A stretch of DNA of 64,000 nt from Rhodococcus sp. KRD162 (GTDB lineage Bacteria > Actinomycetota > Actinomycetes > Mycobacteriales > Mycobacteriaceae), in assembly GCF_017168335.1 (NCBI RefSeq), contig NZ_JABFAU010000005.1:120575-184574 (forward strand), written 5' to 3'. Made by a program: the position numbers and the translations under genes. The notes below the pieces were generated by a model that worked only from the letters and a program-made list of their open reading frames with translations, searched no databases and was not told the DNA's origin. This document shows, in pieces, positions 1 through 10,661 of this stretch. The stretch's first letter is position 1; each line of letters opens with the position of its first letter.

Positions 1-29
1 ATCGAGGCCCCTTTCAGGGTGAATCCGGG

Positions 30-446
30 TCAGTGACGCTCGGCACCGACGTGGTACTCGAACACCAATCCCGCGGCCGCTGCGATCACGCAGAAGACAC
101 CGACGGCGATCAGCCACGGCTGGAAGAACGCGAATCCGATGGCCGTGATGGATGCGGCGCCTGCCAGCACGATCGGCCAGAAGCTGCCCGGGCTGAAGAA
201 GCCCAAGTCGCCTGCGCCGTCACTGACTTCGGCGTCGTCGAAGTCCTCCGGACGAGTATCGAGGCGACGTGCGACGAACCTGAAGTAGGTGCCGACGATC
301 AGAGTCAGACCCACCGACAAGAAGATGGCGGTGACTCCGGCCCATTCCACTCCGGTACGGCTCAGTCCCGTGAACAACGCGTACACGATGCCGACCAGGA
401 GAAAGAAGACAGTGAGGATCTCGAAGATCTTGGCTTCGATTTTCAT
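30..446 (-). CDS. ctaF: Cytochrome c oxidase subunit IV, actinobacterial type (CtaF)
   Basis: A 138-residue membrane protein with four hydrophobic segments: two near residues 8-27 and 37-56, and two near 90-110 and 112-130. A charged loop rich in Asp and Glu lies in the middle. This is the size and topology of the small fourth subunit of the actinobacterial aa3-type oxidase, which sits in the cytochrome bcc-aa3 supercomplex. It lies 18 bases downstream of ctaC on the same strand, the ctaC-ctaF pairing seen across mycolic-acid actinobacteria (Rv2200c-Rv2199c). It has no catalytic metal ligands, so the call rests on topology and context. Confidence 0.9.
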   Translation of the reverse strand: MKIEAKIFEILTVFFLLVGIVYALFTGLSRTGVEWAGVTAIFLSVGLTLIVGTYFRFVARRLDTRPEDFDDAEVSDGAGDLGFFSPGSFWPIVLAGAASITAIGFAFFQPWLIAVGVFCVIAAAAGLVFEYHVGAERH

Positions 447-464
447 ATCAGCATGCTTCCTTGG

Positions 465-1538
465 TCAGTTGCCTTCGGCGACAGTGGCGGCGCGGGCGGT
501 TCGGTCGGTCGCGAATGGCGACGTGCTCGTTGCGAGCGGGTTCTCGCCGATGGCTGCGAGGGCCTGCGCGTTGGTCAGAGCTTCTCCCCCATCGGACAGC
601 GGCTTGCGAAGCTCGATGTACTGCTCGAACTTGTCAGGAGAGACCGCACGCACCTCGAAGTTCATCATCGAGTGGAATGTGCCACACATCTCGGTGCACC
701 TACCGACGAAGGATCCTTCGCGCTCGATCTCGCTGATCTGGAAAATGTTGTCGGAATGGTTCTCCTCGGGGTTCGGGAGAACGTCGCGCTTGAAGAGGAA
801 CTCCGGCACCCAGAAGCCGTGGATGACATCCGAGGACGCAAGCACGAACTCGATCCGCTTGCCGGTCGGAAGAACCAGAACCGGGACCTCTTCACTGGTG
901 CCGACGGTTTCGATCTTGTTGTAGTGCAGGTAGGACAGGTCCTGCGGGCTTGCTCCGTGGATTGCTCCAGGAACGAACTCGCCGTCCGCGCTTCCCTCGG
1001 CACCTTCACCAGGGGTAGCCGCGGCCTCTGCTGCCGCCTGCTCTTCCTCGTCGGTGCCCTCGTACTTGGCCGTACCGTCCTTGAGGTCGATGGTCCGGTA
1101 GCCGAACTTCCAGTTCCACTGGAACGCGGTGACGTCCACCTGCACATCGGGGTTGGGCTGCTTCTCGTCGACGTAGTTCTGCACCACGACGGTGAAGTAG
1201 AACAAGACGGCGATGATCACGAACGGAACCGCCGTGTAGAACAGCTCGAGCGGAACGTTGTACGCGGTCTGCCGTGGGAACTCCGGTGAGTTCTTCTTCT
1301 TACGGTGGAAGAGCACCACCCAGAAGATCAGGACCCACACGACAATACCCATGACCAGGGCCGCAATGACCGACCACGTCCATAGGTCGCCGATGCGTCG
1401 CCCCTGCGGGGTGACGCCCGAAGCGAAACCGAAATTGAGTACGTTGTCGCTGCTGATGGAACAGCCCGACAGCATCAACGCGGCTACACCGAGAAATGCT
1501 GTCAGCCCCGCTCGCCGAAGGATCCGACTCTGCGCCAC
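465..1538 (-). CDS. ctaC: Cytochrome c oxidase subunit II, lipoprotein (CtaC)
   Basis: The 357-residue protein carries the CuA site and takes electrons from cytochrome c to the aa3 oxidase. It has a lipoprotein signal peptide with lipobox LSGC (Cys26) and two membrane helices near residues 53-78 and 100-122. The periplasmic CuA domain has the C-x3-C-x3-H-x2-M ligand set at Cys281, Cys285, His289 and Met292. An acidic, Ala/Gly-rich insert interrupts the CuA domain, as in other actinobacteria. The GTG at 1538 is chosen because AGGAAGG lies seven bases upstream and it places the signal peptide at the N-terminus. A longer in-frame start at 1676 would add a non-signal extension and is unlikely. 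Confidence 0.93.
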   Translation of the reverse strand: MAQSRILRRAGLTAFLGVAALMLSGCSISSDNVLNFGFASGVTPQGRRIGDLWTWSVIAALVMGIVVWVLIFWVVLFHRKKKNSPEFPRQTAYNVPLELFYTAVPFVIIAVLFYFTVVVQNYVDEKQPNPDVQVDVTAFQWNWKFGYRTIDLKDGTAKYEGTDEEEQAAAEAAATPGEGAEGSADGEFVPGAIHGASPQDLSYLHYNKIETVGTSEEVPVLVLPTGKRIEFVLASSDVIHGFWVPEFLFKRDVLPNPEENHSDNIFQISEIEREGSFVGRCTEMCGTFHSMMNFEVRAVSPDKFEQYIELRKPLSDGGEALTNAQALAAIGENPLATSTSPFATDRTARAATVAEGN

Positions 1539-1780
1539 GTTCACGCCTTCCTGATTGCCCACCACTGAAGAATAAGGGTTTCCACATGGAGACGCCCTAG
1601 TACTACGCAGCGTAGACCAAAGCCGGCCGGAGACCACCCTTGGGTCGTTACCTACGTCGGGGCGTGTCTGCGGCATACTCGGTTCCTGACCTTCTGTCCC
1701 GCTGACGACCTTCGCGGAGACCGGACCGGTGCCACCCCAGACTGGATTGTCCCCAACTGCGAGAAGAGGTAGCAGACGCT

Positions 1781-3709
1781 GTGTGTGGACTGCTCGGAGT
1801 ACTCACGTCTCACGGAACGACCGCCACCGAGGTCGAACTCGTGAGTTCGGCCACCCATTGCATGCGCCATCGGGGTCCGGACGAGCCCGGTGGCACGTGG
1901 CACGACGACGACGTCGTCTTCGGGTTCAATCGCCTGGCCTTCATCGACATCGAGCACTCGCACCAGCCGATGCGGTGGGGGCCACCCGAGTCGCCGGACC
2001 GATATGCGCTGGTCTTCAACGGTGAGATCTACAACTACCTCGAGTTGCGGGCCGAACTCACACGCGATCACGGTGCACAATTCGCCACCGAGGGAGACAG
2101 CGAGTCGATCATCGCTGCGTTCCACTACTGGGGTGCCGGTGCCGTCGAGCGGTTGCGCGGCATGTTCGCCTTCGCCGTCTGGGATACAGAGACCAGAGAG
2201 ATGTTTCTCGCGCGCGATCCGTTCGGCATCAAACCGCTGTTCCTGGCCACCGGTCCTGGCGGCACCGCGTTCGGTAGCGAGAAGAAGAGCGTGCTCGAGC
2301 TGATGGAACGGATCGGAGTCGATGCCGATCTCGATGCCCGCGCCACCGAGCACTACACGGTGCTGCAGTACGTTCCCGAGCCCGAAACTCTGCACGCAGG
2401 CATCCGGCGCCTCGAATCCGGTTGCTATGCCACCCTGTCCCCCGGCACCCCGCCGAAGTTCACCCGCTACTTCACTCCGAAATTTCCGGTGCAGCCGTTC
2501 GCACCAGGCAGCGCCAAGGCTCGCTACCAGGAAATCGCAGAGGCGCTGGAAGATTCGGTGGCCAAACACATGCGCGCCGACGTCACGGTCGGCTCGTTCC
2601 TCTCGGGCGGCATCGATTCGACGGCCATCGCGGCTCTTGCGATTCGGCACAATCCCGATCTGATCACCTTCACCACCGGGTTCGAGCGTGAGGGCTACTC
2701 CGAGGTCGATGTCGCAGCGGAGTCGGCGGCCGCCATCGGGGCTCGCCACATCGTGAAGGTCGTCGGGCCGGAGGAGTTCGCGGCATCGATCCCCGAGATC
2801 GTCTGGTATCTGGACGATCCCGTGGCCGATCCCGCGCTCGTACCGCTGTACTTCGTCGCAAAGGAAGCCCGCAAGCACGTCAAGGTCGTGCTGTCCGGCG
2901 AGGGCGCGGACGAGTTGTTCGGTGGCTACACCATCTACCGCGAACCGTTGTCGTTGAAGCCGTTCGAGTCGCTTCCGGCATTCCTGCGGCGCGCGGCCGG
3001 CACGCTGAGCGAGAGAATTCCGGAGGGCACGCGGGGTAAGAGCCTGTTGCATCGGGGCTCGATGACACTGGAAGAGCGCTACTACGGCAACGCGCGCAGT
3101 TTCAACGACGCCCAGTTGCGATCGGTGCTGCGCGAGTTCCGATCCGAGTGGACTCACCAGGACGTCACCGCACCGATCTACGCGCAGTCGCAAGGATGGG
3201 ATCCGGTGGCACGCATGCAGCACCTGGATCTGTTCACCTGGCTGCGTGGAGACATTCTGGTCAAGGCCGACAAGATCACCATGGCGAATTCGCTCGAGCT
3301 CCGAGTTCCGTTCCTGGACTCGGAGGTCTACAAGGTTGCCGAAAAGTTGCCGCTCGATCAGAAGATCACCAAGGACACCACCAAATATGCGCTTCGGCAG
3401 GCATTGGAAGGAATCGTTCCCGGCCACGTGCTGCACCGCGCGAAGTTGGGATTCCCGGTGCCGCTACGTCACTGGCTGCGGGGTCCGGAGCTGTTCGACT
3501 GGGCTCATCAGCAGATCGCCGATTCACAGACCGATCACCTGCTGAACAAGCAGGCGATCATCGCCATGCTCGACGATCACCGCGCCGGAAAGTCCGACCA
3601 CAGCCGACGACTGTGGACCCTGATCATCTTCATGGTCTGGCACGGGATCTTCGTCGAGAAGCGCATTGTGCCGCAGATTGCCGAGCCGGAGTACCCGGTC
3701 ACGATCTGA
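1781..3709 (+). CDS. asnB: Asparagine synthase (glutamine-hydrolysing)
   Basis: Makes asparagine from aspartate, glutamine and ATP. The 642-residue protein has an N-terminal class II glutaminase domain whose nucleophile is the Cys directly after the initiator Met (start MCGLLGV). A C-terminal synthetase domain carries the ATP-pyrophosphatase loop SGGIDST and a later SGEGADELFGG motif. The GTG start is fixed by the need for Cys at position 2, with GAGGTAG about 11 bases upstream. It is divergent from ctaC across 242 bases and convergent with adoK. It matches Rv2201 in order; in mycobacteria this protein is linked to amidation of cell-wall peptides (named asnB there), so free asparagine may not be its only product. 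Confidence 0.93.
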   Translation: MCGLLGVLTSHGTTATEVELVSSATHCMRHRGPDEPGGTWHDDDVVFGFNRLAFIDIEHSHQPMRWGPPESPDRYALVFNGEIYNYLELRAELTRDHGAQFATEGDSESIIAAFHYWGAGAVERLRGMFAFAVWDTETREMFLARDPFGIKPLFLATGPGGTAFGSEKKSVLELMERIGVDADLDARATEHYTVLQYVPEPETLHAGIRRLESGCYATLSPGTPPKFTRYFTPKFPVQPFAPGSAKARYQEIAEALEDSVAKHMRADVTVGSFLSGGIDSTAIAALAIRHNPDLITFTTGFEREGYSEVDVAAESAAAIGARHIVKVVGPEEFAASIPEIVWYLDDPVADPALVPLYFVAKEARKHVKVVLSGEGADELFGGYTIYREPLSLKPFESLPAFLRRAAGTLSERIPEGTRGKSLLHRGSMTLEERYYGNARSFNDAQLRSVLREFRSEWTHQDVTAPIYAQSQGWDPVARMQHLDLFTWLRGDILVKADKITMANSLELRVPFLDSEVYKVAEKLPLDQKITKDTTKYALRQALEGIVPGHVLHRAKLGFPVPLRHWLRGPELFDWAHQQIADSQTDHLLNKQAIIAMLDDHRAGKSDHSRRLWTLIIFMVWHGIFVEKRIVPQIAEPEYPVTI

Positions 3710-3713
3710 GCTC

Positions 3714-3742
3714 GGTCGTCCCGCCCATCGGGCGGGACGACC
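3714..3742. terminator. Bidirectional stem-loop terminator between asnB and adoK
   Basis: A perfect 13-bp inverted repeat (ggtcgtcccgccc and its complement) with an ATC loop. It starts 4 bases after the asnB stop codon and ends 7 bases before the adoK stop codon. There is no T-tract, which is usual for actinobacterial terminators. The position between convergent genes supports bidirectional use. Confidence 0.8.
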
Positions 3743-3749
3743 GGATCGT

Positions 3750-4766
<1,017 letters not shown>

Positions 4767-4780
4767 TCAGACGAGCAGAC

Positions 4781-4824
4781 ACGACTGTGACCGATACACG
4801 CATGCGTGTATCGGTCACAGTCGT
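4781..4824. terminator. 44-bp perfect palindrome between erpA and adoK
   Basis: The two 22-bp halves are exact reverse complements with no spacer, centred between 4802 and 4803 on the hexamer gcatgc. It lies 12 bases beyond the erpA stop codon and 56 bases upstream of the adoK start, both genes being on the minus strand. As RNA it would form a very stable hairpin, so termination of the erpA transcript is the simplest role. Perfect dyad symmetry also fits a protein-binding site controlling adoK. No T-tract follows. Confidence 0.65.
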
Positions 4825-4836
4825 TTACGAGTCAGC

Positions 4837-5202
4837 TCAGTTGAACGAGTCGCCGCACGCGCAGGATCCGGTGGCGTTCGGGTTGTCGATCGTGAACCCC
4901 TGCTTCTCGATCGTGTCCACGAAGTCGATGGATGCACCCTCGACATAGGGGGCGCTCATCCGGTCGACTGCGAGGGTGACGCCGTTGAAGTCGACCGCGA
5001 GGTCGCCGTCGAGGCTTCGGTCGTCGAAGAAGAGCTGGTAGCGCAGTCCCGCGCATCCACCTGGCTGCACAGCGATACGCAGTGCGAGGTCGTCGCGGCC
5101 TTCTTGATCCAGCAACGCCTTGGCCTTCGCCGATGCGGTCTCGGTCATGGTGACCTTGTGCGCCGTGGTCTCGGTCGTTGTGGTCTCATTCGAAACGGTC
5201 AT
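4837..5202 (-). CDS. erpA: Iron-sulfur cluster insertion protein, ErpA/HesB/IscA family
   Basis: A 121-residue A-type carrier that hands Fe-S clusters to apo-proteins. The three conserved cysteines are present: Cys50 in GGCAG, and Cys114 and Cys116 in the C-terminal CACGDSF motif. The first 18 residues are a Thr-rich extension without a domain. It matches Rv2204c in position. Nearby Fe-S clients include lipoyl synthase (lipA) about 13 kb away. The minus-strand transcript would run into the 44-bp palindrome. Confidence 0.9.
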   Translation of the reverse strand: MTVSNETTTTETTAHKVTMTETASAKAKALLDQEGRDDLALRIAVQPGGCAGLRYQLFFDDRSLDGDLAVDFNGVTLAVDRMSAPYVEGASIDFVDTIEKQGFTIDNPNATGSCACGDSFN

Positions 5203-5268
5203 GGGCTCTCCCTATCAGTCGTACAAAACCCGTGAACTACACAACCGTACTCCCGGTGGCTCTATTCC

Positions 5269-6342
5269 TCACGCCCGCCGCCTCGGATCGACGTGAGAAT
5301 CGGCTACCTCGGTTGCGACGCGCGCGGCCAGCTGCTCGAGCTGGTTCGCCGCATCGGACATCGCCACCTCCACCGAGCCCGCGAACTCGCTGATCGAATG
5401 TGCGGCCGCGATCCCCGCCGCGACCAGTTCGTCCTCGGTCAATGTGACCTGGCCTGCGAGCACGATGGTGTCGACGCCGGTGGCACCACCTGCGGCCGCG
5501 ATCCTGGTCACCAGCTTGCCTCGCAGCGACTGCGAGTCGAACTTTCCCTCACCCGTCAACACCAGGTCGACGCTGTCGAGCAGTTCCTGCTGCCCGGTTC
5601 GCTCTGCGACGACGACGGCCCCGGGTTGCTGCCTGCCGCCGAGCGCGAACAGGGCGGCGCCGATACCGCCGGCGGCCCCCGCTCCGGGCCGGTCCGCGAC
5701 GTCGTGACCCGCGGCGGAGAGCACGGCCGCCCAGTCTGCGTTCAGCTCTTCGAGTCGATCGGCCGTCTCGCCGTCGGCACCCTTCTGTGGGCCGAACACC
5801 CGCGCCGCCCCCGCGGTGCCCAACAGCAGATTCTCCACGTCCGACGCGGCGACGAGGTCGATTCCGGACATCCGGGCGACGGCAGATCCCAGGCCACCCA
5901 GTGCGCGAATCAGTCCGCGGCCGCCGTCGGTGGTACTGCTGCCGCCGAGTCCGACGAAGATCGTCCGCGCTCCGCTGCCGAGAGCTGCGTCGAGGAGTTG
6001 CCCCACGCCGTAGCTGCTGGCTTTGAGCGCCGACAGTGGGCTCGGCGGCCCGTCGAGCAGGTGCAGACCGCATGCCTGCGCCGATTCGATGTAGGCGGTC
6101 GTGTCGTCGAGCAGCCACCGAGCTCGCACCGATGTCCCCATCGGTCCGTCGACGTCGGCGAACTGCACGGTGCCGATCCGCGTGGCGAGGACCTCGACGA
6201 AGCCGGGACCGCCATCCGACTGCGGGGCCAGTTCGAGTTCGTCCTCGGGCCGAACCGATGCCCAACCCCTGGCAATGGCCTCGGCGGCGTGCGCCGAAGT
6301 CAGGGTGTCTCCGAAGGAATCCGGCGCAATCATCACTCGCAT
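5269..6342 (-). CDS. Glycerate kinase (GarK/GlxK family)
   Basis: A 357-residue protein starting MRVMIAPDSFGDTLTS, the typical start of type I glycerate kinases (family: Glycerate_kin), which phosphorylate D-glycerate with ATP. The Gly-rich VGLGGSSTTDGG segment and the later LVLTGEGKFDSQSL motif are diagnostic. The ATG at 6342 is chosen because the upstream in-frame extension to 6378 adds twelve residues unlike the family. It corresponds to Rv2205c. It ends 66 bases upstream of the erpA start on the same strand. Confidence 0.88.
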   Translation of the reverse strand: MRVMIAPDSFGDTLTSAHAAEAIARGWASVRPEDELELAPQSDGGPGFVEVLATRIGTVQFADVDGPMGTSVRARWLLDDTTAYIESAQACGLHLLDGPPSPLSALKASSYGVGQLLDAALGSGARTIFVGLGGSSTTDGGRGLIRALGGLGSAVARMSGIDLVAASDVENLLLGTAGAARVFGPQKGADGETADRLEELNADWAAVLSAAGHDVADRPGAGAAGGIGAALFALGGRQQPGAVVVAERTGQQELLDSVDLVLTGEGKFDSQSLRGKLVTRIAAAGGATGVDTIVLAGQVTLTEDELVAAGIAAAHSISEFAGSVEVAMSDAANQLEQLAARVATEVADSHVDPRRRA

Positions 6343-6443
6343 CGTGGAAAGTCTAGGGCCGCAGCACACGGACGGCATCCGGTGATCGGCAAGCTGACCT
6401 GGCCGGTGTTCGAAATCGAAACCTCATCCCATACTCTGGTTGT

Positions 6444-7103
6444 GTGAAGCTGCTACGCCGTGGAAACTCCGATAATTCGGACGAAGAGAACTCGAACGGA
6501 TCCGAGTCGACTGTGTCCGGGGCCGAGCCCGCATCTCCGGTGTCTCTCGGCAAGGGACGGCCCACGCCCAAGCGCCGCGATGCCGAGTCCCGACGACGCG
6601 GTCCGGTTGCTCCGGCTCCGCTGACGAGCAAAGAGGCGCGCGAGCGCCGCAAGGCGAACAAGGGCAGCAAGGAAGATCGCAAAGCCGCCTCGAACGAGCG
6701 TCGCGCAGCTGCCGCAGAACGTCGCGCTCGCATGCTTGCCGGCGAAGACAAGTATCTACTGCCCCGAGACAAGGGCCCGGTGCGTGCATACGTTCGCGAC
6801 ATCGTCGACGCCAGGCGCAATCTCGTCGGCCTGTTCATGCCGCTCGCACTGATCCTGATCTTCGCGCTTTTCCTCGAGCCCGCGGTGCAGGCCTACGTCA
6901 CCCTCGGCATGTTCGTGATGATGCTCTTCATGGTCGGCGAGGGAATTTACCTCGGCAAGATGATCAACAACAAGGTTCGCGCACGCTTCCCCGACACTCC
7001 GGACGGCGGCTTCAAGATCGGGTGGTACGCCTTCGTTCGGGCATCTCAGATCCGGAAGATGCGCGCGCCCAAACCGCGAGTCAGCGCCGGCGCGGCTGTC
7101 TGA
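6444..7103 (+). CDS. DUF3043 membrane protein
   Basis: A 219-residue protein whose first 110 residues are charged and probably disordered, rich in Arg, Lys, Ser and Glu. Two membrane helices follow near residues 128-145 and 149-170, then a basic C-terminal tail. This is the DUF3043 layout (Rv2206 in M. tuberculosis). Function is unknown; the conserved position upstream of the cob genes may be historical only. It starts with GTG and ends 5 bases before cobU. Confidence 0.8.
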   Translation: MKLLRRGNSDNSDEENSNGSESTVSGAEPASPVSLGKGRPTPKRRDAESRRRGPVAPAPLTSKEARERRKANKGSKEDRKAASNERRAAAAERRARMLAGEDKYLLPRDKGPVRAYVRDIVDARRNLVGLFMPLALILIFALFLEPAVQAYVTLGMFVMMLFMVGEGIYLGKMINNKVRARFPDTPDGGFKIGWYAFVRASQIRKMRAPKPRVSAGAAV

Positions 7104-7108
7104 CGTCG

Positions 7109-7678
7109 GTGGGTGAGCCGACTCGAACCCTCGTGCTCGGCGGTGCCAGGTCGGGTAAGTCCGCTCACGCGGAGTCCCTCGCCACCGCCGGGCCGGTCCG
7201 CTACCTCGCCACCGGCAGGCGTGACGCCTCCGATGAGGATTGGCAGCGTCGCATCGACCGCCATCGGGCGTCGAGACCGACCGACTGGACAACCGTGGAG
7301 ACGGTCACCTCACTGGCAACGGTCGTCTCGCAACCGTGGAACGGCACCACCGTCGTCGACGATCTCGGAACCTGGCTGACGGGCATGTTGGACGATGCCG
7401 GGGCGTGGGAGCTCCCGCGCGGCACGATCGCACCGGCCGTCGAAGACCTGGTCACCGTGGTGGCGAACTGCCCGTCCACCCTCGTGCTCGTCAGCCCCGA
7501 AGTGGGCCTGTCGGTGGTACCGGAATCGAGTTCCGGACGCCTCTTTCGAGATGAGCTCGGACTGCTCAATTCTCGACTGGCGGCGGTATGTGACAGAGTT
7601 CTGCTCGTCGTCGCAGGACTCGCGCTGAACCTCAAAGAACCCCCGGCGGACCTCACCACCGCGAAAGGCACAGTGTGA
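7109..7678 (+). CDS. cobU: Bifunctional adenosylcobinamide kinase / cobinamide-phosphate guanylyltransferase
   Basis: A 189-residue protein with the P-loop GGARSGKS at residues 11-18 directly after the first beta strand, as in CobU/CobP. It phosphorylates adenosylcobinamide and then attaches GMP, activating the nucleotide-loop acceptor for CobS. The likely guanylated histidine is in [10 protein letters not shown]. The GTG at 7109 is preferred over upstream starts that overlap the DUF3043 gene. Its last 4 bases overlap the cobT start, so cobU-cobT-cobS is a single transcription unit. Confidence 0.9.
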   Translation: MGEPTRTLVLGGARSGKSAHAESLATAGPVRYLATGRRDASDEDWQRRIDRHRASRPTDWTTVETVTSLATVVSQPWNGTTVVDDLGTWLTGMLDDAGAWELPRGTIAPAVEDLVTVVANCPSTLVLVSPEVGLSVVPESSSGRLFRDELGLLNSRLAAVCDRVLLVVAGLALNLKEPPADLTTAKGTV

Positions 7679-8757
7679 CAACTTCTTCGGACGTGAACTC
7701 GGCGTCGTCACCGTTTCGTCCGGTCACCGCACCGTCCGACTCGGCTCGATCTGCCGCTGCGGACCGCCAACGTCAGTTGACCAAGCCTGCTGGGAGTCTC
7801 GGCCGACTCGAAGAGTTCGGTGAGTGGATCGCGTCCTGCCAGGACCGCTGCCCGCCGCGGTCGCTCGAACGAGTGCGGGTCGTGGTGTTCGCCGGCGATC
7901 ATGGCGTGGCGGCGCACGGAGTCTCCGCCTACCCCGCCGAGGTGACGGGCCAGATGGTGGAGAACATCCGCGCGGGCGGTGCGGCTGTCAACGTACTCGC
8001 CGATATCGCCGGTGCCACGGTTCGGGTTGTCGACATCGCGGTCGACTCGGATATGGATCCTTCGGTGTCCGCGTTCAAGATTCGACGGTCCAGCGGATCC
8101 ATCGACCGTGAGGATGCGCTGACCGAGGACGAGGTTCGAGCCGCGATTGCCGCCGGAGCCGCCATCGCCGACGAGGAAGTGGACGGCGGCGCAGATCTTC
8201 TCATCGCAGGAGATATGGGTATCGGAAACACCACTCCTGCAACGGTATTGATCGCCACCCTGACCGACACCGAGCCGGTTGCCGCGGTCGGACGCGGCAC
8301 TGGAATCGACGATGCGGGATGGATCAGGAAGACCGCGGCGATCCGCGACGCGATGCGTCGAGCACGACCTGTCGCCAAGAACCCGACAGATCTGTTGCGG
8401 GTGGCCGGCGGTGCCGACATCGCAGCGCTGGCCGGGTTTCTCGCGCAAGCCGCTCACCGACGCACGCCGGTGATCCTGGATGGCCTCGTGGTGACCGCGG
8501 CTGCCTTGGTGGCCGAGGACGGCGCGGCCGGGGCGCGGAAATGGTGGATTGCCGGGCATCGCTCGGCGGAACCGGCCCACTCGCTTGCGTTGCGGCACTT
8601 GCGTCTGGAACCGATCGTGGAGTTGAACATGCGACTCGGTGAGGGCTCTGGCGCCCTCGCGGCGCTCCCCCTCGTTCAGGCGGGCGTCGGCACCTTGAAC
8701 TCCATGGCGACCTTCGTCGATTCCGGGGTCAGCACCGGCGACAGCGAAATTCTCTGA
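7675..8757 (+). CDS. cobT: Nicotinate-nucleotide-dimethylbenzimidazole phosphoribosyltransferase
   Basis: Makes alpha-ribazole phosphate, the lower-ligand precursor of cobalamin. The 360-residue protein has the family motifs [10 protein letters not shown] near the N-terminus, [18 protein letters not shown], and the C-terminal MRLGEGSGA containing the catalytic Glu323. The GTG start overlaps the cobU stop by 4 bases, and cobS follows after 2 bases. A Ser-rich leader of about 25 residues precedes the fold. Confidence 0.93.
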   Translation: MTTSSDVNSASSPFRPVTAPSDSARSAAADRQRQLTKPAGSLGRLEEFGEWIASCQDRCPPRSLERVRVVVFAGDHGVAAHGVSAYPAEVTGQMVENIRAGGAAVNVLADIAGATVRVVDIAVDSDMDPSVSAFKIRRSSGSIDREDALTEDEVRAAIAAGAAIADEEVDGGADLLIAGDMGIGNTTPATVLIATLTDTEPVAAVGRGTGIDDAGWIRKTAAIRDAMRRARPVAKNPTDLLRVAGGADIAALAGFLAQAAHRRTPVILDGLVVTAAALVAEDGAAGARKWWIAGHRSAEPAHSLALRHLRLEPIVELNMRLGEGSGALAALPLVQAGVGTLNSMATFVDSGVSTGDSEIL

Positions 8758-8759
8758 CA

Positions 8760-9521
8760 GTGCGCAGGCGAGCCGACGGGCTGTTGCTCGCGTTCTCCTG
8801 GCTGACGGTGCTGCCGATACGGGGGCCGGAGGAGATCGATCGCGGCGTGGCCGGGCGAGCGATGGCACACTCTCCGCTCGTCGGCCTGTTCCTGGGCGGT
8901 GTCGCGTCCGCAGTTCTGTGGGTGACGGTTGCCTCCGGTCTGTCGCCGATGCTCGGGGGCTTGATCTGCGTCGCCGTCGCGGCGCTGCTGACCAGAGGCA
9001 TGCATCTCGACGGGTTGGCCGATACCGCCGACGGGCTCGGCTGTTACGGACCTGAAGAACGGGCGCGCGAGATCATGAAGTCCGGCAGCGCAGGCCCGTT
9101 CGGCGTTGCCGCGGTTGCGCTGACGCTCGGAATCCAGGCTGCCGCACTGGGCCAGCTTGCCCAGCAGCACCTGTGGTGGGCCATCGCGATCATCCCGGTG
9201 GTCGGCCGCGTGTGGGTCGTCCTCGGTTGCCGACGAGGAATCGATGCAGCGGCACCGAACGGCTTCGGCGCGCTCGTGGCAGGAACCCAGTCGGCAGTCG
9301 CGGTGGGACTGTGGCTGGCCGCGGCGGCGGCCGTGTCGATCTTCGCCCGACCCGAACGCCCCTGGCAGGGACCGTTGGTCGTGGTCGTCGCGATGGTTGC
9401 TGCGGTCGTCGTCGCTCGCCACTGCGTCCGACGCTTCGGGGGGCTGTCCGGCGATGTGCTGGGAGCCGGAATCGAAACCACCACCGCGCTCACCGCGATC
9501 GGGTTGTTGGTGGGCAGTTAG
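8760..9521 (+). CDS. cobS: Adenosylcobinamide-GDP ribazoletransferase (cobalamin synthase)
   Basis: A 253-residue polytopic membrane protein joining adenosylcobinamide-GDP to alpha-ribazole, the final assembly step of cobalamin. The motif [13 protein letters not shown] near residue 85 is the family signature, and six or more hydrophobic segments cover the rest. It starts at GTG 8760. Its end overlaps the ilvE stop codon on the other strand by 4 bases (tail to tail). Confidence 0.92.
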   Translation: MRRRADGLLLAFSWLTVLPIRGPEEIDRGVAGRAMAHSPLVGLFLGGVASAVLWVTVASGLSPMLGGLICVAVAALLTRGMHLDGLADTADGLGCYGPEERAREIMKSGSAGPFGVAAVALTLGIQAAALGQLAQQHLWWAIAIIPVVGRVWVVLGCRRGIDAAAPNGFGALVAGTQSAVAVGLWLAAAAAVSIFARPERPWQGPLVVVVAMVAAVVVARHCVRRFGGLSGDVLGAGIETTTALTAIGLLVGS

Positions 9522-10621
9522 CGGAGCGTGGTCATCCAGCCGTGGGTATCGGCGAACGTACCGCGCTGGATTCCGGTGAGCGTGTCGCGCAGGGCGAGGG
9601 TGATCTCCCCTGGTTCGCCGCCTGCGATCTCGAATGTTCCCTCGGTGGACTTCACACTTCCGACGGGGGTGATGACGGCCGCTGTCCCGCAGGCGAACAC
9701 CTCGGTGATCTCACCCGAGTCGGCACCCTTGCGCCACTCCTCGGTGGAGATGCGGCGCTCCTCGACGGGAATGCCCGCGTCCGTTGCCAACGCCAGCAAG
9801 GAGTCTCGGGTGATGCCGGGTAGGAGTGATCCGGACAGCGACGGTGTCACCAACCGAGCATCGGATCCCGAGCCGAGGACGAAGAACAGGTTCATTCCGC
9901 CCATCTCCTCGACGTAGCGGCGCTCGATGGCATCGAGCCAGACCACCTGATCGCACCCCTCGTCGCTGGCCTGGGCCTGCGCGAGGAGCGATGCCGCGTA
10001 GTTGCCCGCGAACTTGGCATCGCCTGTGCCACCCGGTGCTGCTCGCACGTACTCGGTCGAGAGCCAGACGCTGACGGGCTTGACCCCCCTCGGGAAGTAC
10101 GCACCTGCGGGCGAGGCGATCAGCATATAGCGGTAGGAGTCGGCGGGGCGGACGCCGAGGCCCGCCTCGGTGGAGAACATGTACGGCCGGATGTACAGCG
10201 CGTCTTCGCCGCCGGCCGCGGGCACCCAGTGGTGATCGAGCTCGAGGAGCTTCTCGATCGATCCGACGAAGAGCTCGTCCGGCAGTTCCGGCATGGCGAG
10301 CCGTCGGGCCGAGGATCGGAAGCGTTCGGCGTTGGATTGCACCCGAAACGTCGCGAGGTCGTCGTTGGGCTGACGGTAGATCTTGAGGCCTTCGAAAATG
10401 GCCTGGCCGTAATGCAGCACCATCGCAGCGGGGTCCAGCTCGATCGGACCGTAGGGAGCGACGGTCGCGTCGTGCCAGCCGCGGTCGCGGGTGTAGTCGA
10501 TGTACACCATGTGGTCGGTGAAGTGCTTTCCGAATCCGGGTGCAGCGAGCACCGCGTCGCGCTCGGCCGGTGTGGCGGGCGAGGGATGCTGTACGTACCT
10601 GAATTCGGAAACACCTGTCAT
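9518..10621 (-). CDS. ilvE: Branched-chain amino acid aminotransferase
   Basis: A 367-residue fold-type IV PLP enzyme for the last step of leucine, isoleucine and valine synthesis. The PLP lysine lies in [12 protein letters not shown] and the downstream cofactor-binding motif [11 protein letters not shown] is present. Length and motifs match Rv2210c. The ATG at 10621 (MTGVSEFRY) is preferred; an upstream in-frame extension reads as unrelated Arg-rich sequence. It is followed upstream by gcvT on the same strand, 40 bases away. Confidence 0.93.
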   Translation of the reverse strand: MTGVSEFRYVQHPSPATPAERDAVLAAPGFGKHFTDHMVYIDYTRDRGWHDATVAPYGPIELDPAAMVLHYGQAIFEGLKIYRQPNDDLATFRVQSNAERFRSSARRLAMPELPDELFVGSIEKLLELDHHWVPAAGGEDALYIRPYMFSTEAGLGVRPADSYRYMLIASPAGAYFPRGVKPVSVWLSTEYVRAAPGGTGDAKFAGNYAASLLAQAQASDEGCDQVVWLDAIERRYVEEMGGMNLFFVLGSGSDARLVTPSLSGSLLPGITRDSLLALATDAGIPVEERRISTEEWRKGADSGEITEVFACGTAAVITPVGSVKSTEGTFEIAGGEPGEITLALRDTLTGIQRGTFADTHGWMTTLR

Positions 10622-10661
10622 GCCCGAGATCCTATCGTGGTGGTCACAGGCGCTCGCGCAG

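Noticed and set aside
33-1289. A 418-codon open frame on the plus strand over ctaF and ctaC
   Set aside because: It is antisense to two well-supported oxidase genes and has no domain; long antisense frames are common in high-GC DNA.
1652-3436. A 594-codon open frame antisense to asnB
   Set aside because: asnB is a full-length enzyme with all motifs; the antisense product is Arg/Gly/Val-rich without a family.
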